Source of the DNA: Verrucomicrobiaceae bacterium
Lineage (GTDB): Bacteria; Verrucomicrobiota; Verrucomicrobiia; Verrucomicrobiales; Akkermansiaceae
Assembly: GCA_027485615.1 (NCBI GenBank)
Contig: JAIXQS010000067.1
Coordinates: 1 to 41,836, forward strand
DNA: 41,836 nt
Reading direction: 5' to 3'
Shown: positions 38,321 to 41,836 of the stretch, piece after piece
Position numbering within the stretch: the stretch's first letter is position 1
Layout: each line of letters opens with the position of its first letter
Position numbers and translations under genes: made by a program
Notes under the pieces: model-generated
The model's database searches: none
Told to the model about the DNA's origin: nothing
Seen by the model: the letters and a program-made list of their open reading frames with translations, nothing else

Positions 38321-39664
38321 ATGAAGACCGATTCCCATTCCATCCTCCGTCCTGTCGGCGTCGATCTTTTTGCTGGAGCAGGTGGAATGTCGCTGGGTTT
38401 CGAGCAGGCGGGTTTTCATGTCGCCGCTGCAGTGGAAATCGATCCCATCCACGCCTGCATTCACCATTTCAATTTCCCCCAGACCACTGTGATCCCGGAG
38501 TCTGTCCAAAATCTCACCGGAGCGGAAATACTCAAGCGGGCGGGCATCACGGGCAAGGTTGACGTAGTTTTCGGAGGCGCACCATGCCAGGGATTCTCGA
38601 TGATTGGGAAACGGATTTTCGATGATCCTCGGAATCGGCTTGTCGGTGATTTTGTAAGAATCGTGTGCGAACTGGATGCCGATTACTTCGTGTTCGAGAA
38701 CGTGAAAGGACTGACGGTTGGCCAGCACCGGAAATTTCTGGAACAGCTCATTGAGACCTTTGAGGAAAAAGGATACTCCGTACGGATGCCATGGTCGGTT
38801 TTGAACGCCAGCTCATACGGTGTACCGCAGGATCGAAAGAGGCTGTTTCTTCTCGGCGCGAAGAAAGGACTACCCGTCCCCTCCTATCCCGCTCCCACAT
38901 CCTATCGCCCCGATAGAACCCCGCAGCTAGGGCTTCGACCCGCCCCGACCTGCTTTGAGGCGCTGGGCGATCTCCCCGATGCGGATCGTTTCGCTACGCT
39001 GGGCAAAACCGATGAAGTGAAAACATCCGCCTGGGGAGATGCTTCTGATTACGGAAATGAAATGCGCTGCTCCAACCCTGTATCGTGGCACTACGGCCAG
39101 ATGCGCCTCTGGGATCCTACGGTTCTGACTTCCAGCGCTCAAACCACCCATTCCGCCATTTCCAAAACCCGCTTCACGGAAACCGAACCCGGCTCGGTGG
39201 AGCCGATCTCCCGATTTTTCAAACTCAGCCCGACGGGAGTCTCGAATACCCTGCGTGCCGGCACTGACGCAGCTCGTGGCGCGTTCACCAGTCCCCGCCC
39301 GATCCACTATGAAAAACCCCGCTGCATCACAGTACGGGAAATGGCACGGTTGCATGGCTTTCCCGATTGGTTCCGCTTCCATCGGACGAAATGGCATGGC
39401 GCACGCCAGATCGGAAACGCCGTCCCCCCGCCGCTCGCGCGGGCTGTCGCCTCTGAGGTAATCACCGCCATGGGGATCTCTCCCAGCAGGGATTCAGAAG
39501 CGATTCCCCTCGGCGACACATCCCTGCTCTCAATGGAAATGTCCCACGCCGCGAAATTCTGGGGAATCGACTGCCCGATCCAGAAACGCGACAAGAAAAG
39601 CGGCGCACGGAAACGCTCGCAACAGGAGACGGAGCGCGAGCGCTTGTCCCAGATCGCCATCTGA
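38321..39664 (+). CDS. DNA (cytosine-5) methyltransferase
   Basis: This 447-aa C5 methyltransferase has motif I VDLFAGAGGMSLGFEQAG (residues 14-31), the catalytic motif IV GGAPCQGFS with Cys89, motif VI ENVKG (126-130), motif VIII QDRKRLFLLGAK, and motifs IX-X VREMARLHGFPDWF and RQIGNAVPPPLA. A variable target-recognition region lies between about residues 215 and 330, so the target sequence cannot be read off. The C-terminal tail is Lys/Arg-rich. ATG 38321 is chosen because the open extension upstream lacks conserved sequence and AGGA precedes it. Base composition is visibly less GC-rich than the neighbours. The next gene, nine nt downstream, is the probable cognate endonuclease. Confidence 0.93.
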   Translation: MKTDSHSILRPVGVDLFAGAGGMSLGFEQAGFHVAAAVEIDPIHACIHHFNFPQTTVIPESVQNLTGAEILKRAGITGKVDVVFGGAPCQGFSMIGKRIFDDPRNRLVGDFVRIVCELDADYFVFENVKGLTVGQHRKFLEQLIETFEEKGYSVRMPWSVLNASSYGVPQDRKRLFLLGAKKGLPVPSYPAPTSYRPDRTPQLGLRPAPTCFEALGDLPDADRFATLGKTDEVKTSAWGDASDYGNEMRCSNPVSWHYGQMRLWDPTVLTSSAQTTHSAISKTRFTETEPGSVEPISRFFKLSPTGVSNTLRAGTDAARGAFTSPRPIHYEKPRCITVREMARLHGFPDWFRFHRTKWHGARQIGNAVPPPLARAVASEVITAMGISPSRDSEAIPLGDTSLLSMEMSHAAKFWGIDCPIQKRDKKSGARKRSQQETERERLSQIAI

Positions 39665-39673
39665 ACCACGCGC

Positions 39674-40477
39674 ATGAAGAAGCCTAACCGTTACCAAAGC
39701 CTCATCGCTCACATCTTCGCCAAGGGATACAAAAAGGGAAAAACCGTCGTTCCGTTCTCGCGCGATGAGCTGATCGAAACAGCCTCACTTTTAGAAATCG
39801 CGGTGCCGAAAAACATCGGAGACGTGCTGTATTCGTTCCGCTATCGAAATCCATTGCCAGACGAAATTCTGGCAACCCAGCCGAAGGGAATGGAATGGGT
39901 GATCGAAGGCTCAGGCAGAGCGGAATATGAGTTCCGTCTCGTCCCGATCAATCGCATCGCGCCGAACGATAATCTCATCACGATCAAAATTCCAGATGCC
40001 ACCCCGGAGATTGTAGCGTGCAATTCACTTTCTGACGAACAGGCTCTGCTTGCGAAAGTGCGCTACAACCGGCTAATTGATATCTTCCTCGGAGTCACCG
40101 CCTACTCGCTCCAGAACCACCTTCGCACAACGGTCAAAGGCCTCGGCCAGATCGAAATCGATGAGGTTTACTTAGGCGTGGATCGCATGGGATGCCAATA
40201 CGTTATCCCCGTTCAGGCAAAAGGAGGGAGCGACCAACTCTCAACCGTCCAAGCGAAGCAGGACATTGCCTGCTGCGCAGAGAAGTTTCCGAATCTCGTC
40301 TGCCGCGCGATCTCCGCCCAGTTCATCGACGATTCACGGATCGCCATGTTCGAGCTCCAGCTCGACGAAACCGGTCTCGTGAGAACCGCCGAGGAGCGGC
40401 ATTACCGACTGGTGTCCGCCGATCAGATTTCGGAAAGCGATATGGCTGGATATCGGCAGCGGGCACAGAAGATGTAA
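39674..40477 (+). CDS. Putative type II restriction endonuclease, PD-(D/E)xK-like
   Basis: A 267-aa protein directly downstream of the methyltransferase (9-nt gap). A region GQIEIDEVYLGVDRMGCQYVIPVQAKGG (residues 158-185) carries Glu161, Asp163, Glu164 and then Gln181-x-Lys183 on a hydrophobic strand. This is a plausible PD-(D/E)xK nuclease core in the Q-x-K variant. The N-terminal part (RYQSLIAHIFAKGYKKGKTVVPFSRDEL) looks like a DNA-recognition winged helix. I recall similar proteins annotated as endonucleases next to C5 methyltransferases, but have no structural proof. Like its partner it is richer in A/T than its surroundings, suggesting the pair moved together. Confidence 0.65.
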   Translation: MKKPNRYQSLIAHIFAKGYKKGKTVVPFSRDELIETASLLEIAVPKNIGDVLYSFRYRNPLPDEILATQPKGMEWVIEGSGRAEYEFRLVPINRIAPNDNLITIKIPDATPEIVACNSLSDEQALLAKVRYNRLIDIFLGVTAYSLQNHLRTTVKGLGQIEIDEVYLGVDRMGCQYVIPVQAKGGSDQLSTVQAKQDIACCAEKFPNLVCRAISAQFIDDSRIAMFELQLDETGLVRTAEERHYRLVSADQISESDMAGYRQRAQKM

Positions 40478-40674
40478 CATTACTTCAAAACAAATCTCTG
40501 GATGGAGTCAGTGGATGGGGTTCCCGCGATTTCACATTTTCGTGAGCCGCGTAGCCTGTTGAATCGGCGGGGTGGCACCTGATTGGATAGGAGGAGCGAC
40601 AGACAGAAAGTCAGGGGGATTCGGGAATGGATTTGGAGGAGGATGGGATGGAGGCGGAAGGATTTTGGGTAAAT

Positions 40675-40706
40675 CTGAAAAACTGAGACACTGAAATTCT
40701 GAAAGG
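40675..40706. repeat. Short tandem repeat, four units of CTGARANN
   Basis: CTGAAAAA, CTGAGACA, CTGAAATT and CTGAAAGG follow one another without gaps in an otherwise purine-rich spacer, 13 nt before dispersed-repeat copy C. Confidence 0.7.
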
Positions 40707-40719
40707 GAGACTCGGGTTG

Positions 40720-40762
40720 GGAGTAGGTGCATCCCCGCGCCTTGGGTCCGGGTGGCGTCTCC
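40720..40762. repeat. Dispersed intergenic repeat, copy C
   Basis: GGAGTAGGTGCATCCCC...GTCTCC, 43 nt, aligns with copies A and B. After GTCTCC it continues ACCGC...GAAAGGCTCTC...TGCGGGCGGG, loosely matching what follows copy A, so A and C probably represent a longer element of about 75-95 nt. Confidence 0.7.
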
Positions 40763-40994
40763 ACCGCCTTTCGGAAAGGCTCTCCTTCTGCGGGCGGGAG
40801 GGAAGCGGAGCTGGCCAACGGCAAAGGCCGCCGCTGGCTGCTTGGTTCCTTCGGCAGGGAATCTCGCCAGCAATCGCTTCATGTAAGGATGCAAATCCGG
40901 CTTTCGTAATCAGGTGATCCTTTGAGTGAAGCAATTGCCGATAGGATTTCACATTTGCCATCCAACGGGTTCCTCTCCACTTTCCAGACACTAA

Positions 40995-41836
40995 ATGATC
41001 CTTAAATCCACCCTTGCAACCCTCGGACTGGTCCTTGCGGCAGCCGCAACCGCCGCCCCGCTCGCCAAACAAACACTCGCCTCCGGCCTCAAGGATCCCA
41101 TGGAAGTGGCGATTGCCCCGAACGGCGACCTTTTCGTCATCGAGCGCGAAGGCCGCGTGCTGCGGGTCAACCCAAGCACCGGCGGTCTCTTCGAAATCGG
41201 CGAGGTCAAGGTTCAGGCACTGAGGGAAGCCGACGCCAAGAGCAACTACGCCCGCGAGGACGGCTTGCTGGGCATCGCGCTCGATCCGGACTTTGCAAAG
41301 AACCAGCGCATCTTCCTCTACTTCAGCGCCCCCGATATCATCGCGAACCGGCTTTCGCGCTTCACGCTCAAGGGCGGCAAGATCGATCCCGCATCCGAAC
41401 TGAAGCTCCTCGAAGTCCCCACCGAACGGGAAAACAAGGTCTGCCACCACGGCGGCTCCGTCGAGTTCGGGCCGGACGGATTGCTCTATGTATCGATGGG
41501 CGATAACACCAACCCCTTCGAGAGCGGTGGCGTCGCTCCCATCGACGACCGCGACGGCCGCACCGAGCGCGACGCCCAGCGCTCTGCGGGCAACACCAAC
41601 GACCTCCGTGGCAAGATCATCCGCATCAAGCCCACCGAAACCGGCTACGAAATCCCGCCCGGAAACCTTTTCCCGAAAGGCACCGACAAGACCCGCCCGG
41701 AGATCTATGTCATGGGCTGCCGCAACCCGTTCCGCATCTCCATCGACCCGAAAACCAAAACCCTCTACTGGGGCGAGGTCGGCCCTGATGGGCGCGACAA
41801 CGGCGACAAGGGCCCACGCGGCCACGACGAGGTGAA
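40995..41836 (+). CDS. PQQ-dependent glucose/sorbosone dehydrogenase-like protein, 3'-truncated by window
   Basis: The gene starts at ATG 40995 and runs off the right edge (280 codons visible). A signal peptide MILKSTLATLGLVLAAAATAA precedes a beta-propeller domain with AIAPNGDLFVIEREGRVLRV, GLLGIALDPDF, CHHGGSVEFGPDGLLYVSMGDN, GNTNDLRGKIIRI and YVMGCRNPFRISIDPKT. This is the glucose/sorbosone dehydrogenase (GSDH/YliI) propeller. Such proteins oxidise sugars in the periplasm using PQQ. In Verrucomicrobia and Planctomycetes they are often fused to cytochrome c or carbohydrate-binding modules, which would lie beyond the window. No Shine-Dalgarno sequence is present. Confidence 0.88.
   Translation, partial: MILKSTLATLGLVLAAAATAAPLAKQTLASGLKDPMEVAIAPNGDLFVIEREGRVLRVNPSTGGLFEIGEVKVQALREADAKSNYAREDGLLGIALDPDFAKNQRIFLYFSAPDIIANRLSRFTLKGGKIDPASELKLLEVPTERENKVCHHGGSVEFGPDGLLYVSMGDNTNPFESGGVAPIDDRDGRTERDAQRSAGNTNDLRGKIIRIKPTETGYEIPPGNLFPKGTDKTRPEIYVMGCRNPFRISIDPKTKTLYWGEVGPDGRDNGDKGPRGHDEV

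Larger units (their letters stand above)
40478..40994. other. Repeat-bearing intergenic region, no gene
   Basis: This 517-nt spacer separates the endonuclease gene and the sugar dehydrogenase. It holds a purine-rich stretch (about 40590-40715), four 8-nt CTGARANN repeats, copy C of the dispersed repeat and a perfect small hairpin GCCTTTC-GGAAAGGC at 40766-40780. Open frames on the minus strand across it give low-complexity Pro/Arg-rich sequence and are not credible genes. No clear promoter for the dehydrogenase was found. Confidence 0.6.

Noticed and set aside
40532..40894. Pro/Arg-rich minus-strand frame in the spacer after the endonuclease gene
   Set aside because: Its sequence is just the translation of the purine tract and repeats; no motif or start context.

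Overview
The window looks like a chromosomal segment of a GC-rich member of the PVC superphylum, most likely Verrucomicrobiota. This is inferred from gene content only: a chlamydia-style extended GreA, a formylglycine sulfatase of the kind abundant in Verrucomicrobia and Planctomycetes, a Bacteroidetes-like topoisomerase A subunit, a GTP-type PEP carboxykinase and a sugar dehydrogenase. No rRNA, tRNA, CRISPR array, transposase or phage gene was found. Most genes lack a Shine-Dalgarno sequence.

Layout. 1-3789 (minus): the nuoG-H-I-J part of respiratory complex I. A perfect CRP-type palindrome lies between nuoG and a divergent MuiA/DUF4139 gene, which is itself preceded by a nine-codon leader ORF. 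5810-8423 (plus): a gene-poor stretch, tlyA, a secreted Cys/Lys/Glu tandem-repeat protein and an L,D-transpeptidase lipoprotein, with two clear terminators. 8526-15088 (minus): enolase, an extended GreA, PEP carboxykinase (GTP) and a Tat-exported alkaline phosphatase. 15203-24037 (plus): topoisomerase subunit A, an inverted-repeat element, cvfB, recJ, and the compact yicC-radC-AsmA-like group. 24041-32501: an MBL hydrolase, a RelE-like toxin-antitoxin pair with a short toxin, then apbE, gcvP, a sulfatase and citramalate synthase on minus. 32673-38166 (plus): mnmE, a DUF433/DUF5615 toxin-antitoxin pair and pyruvate carboxylase. 38321-40477: a probable type II restriction-modification pair. The window ends inside a secreted glucose/sorbosone dehydrogenase.

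Metabolic theme: pyruvate carboxylase, PEP carboxykinase and enolase form the pyruvate-oxaloacetate-PEP node, citramalate synthase starts pyruvate-based isoleucine synthesis, GcvP decarboxylates glycine, and complex I reoxidises NADH. Sulfatase, alkaline phosphatase and sugar dehydrogenase suggest use of sulfated, phosphorylated and sugar-rich substrates.

Most unusual signals: (1) promoter-like hexamer pairs whose -10 lies only 4-8 nt from the start codon at seven or eight genes, suggesting leaderless mRNAs; (2) a family of about 44-nt intergenic repeats present three times at gene 3' ends, one overlapping the pyc stop codon; (3) two AATC-rich segments in frame inside pyc, both coding for Asn-His-Gln-Ser; (4) the Cys/Lys/Glu repeat protein; (5) the nine-codon leader coupled to muiA; (6) the CRP-type site at nuoG.
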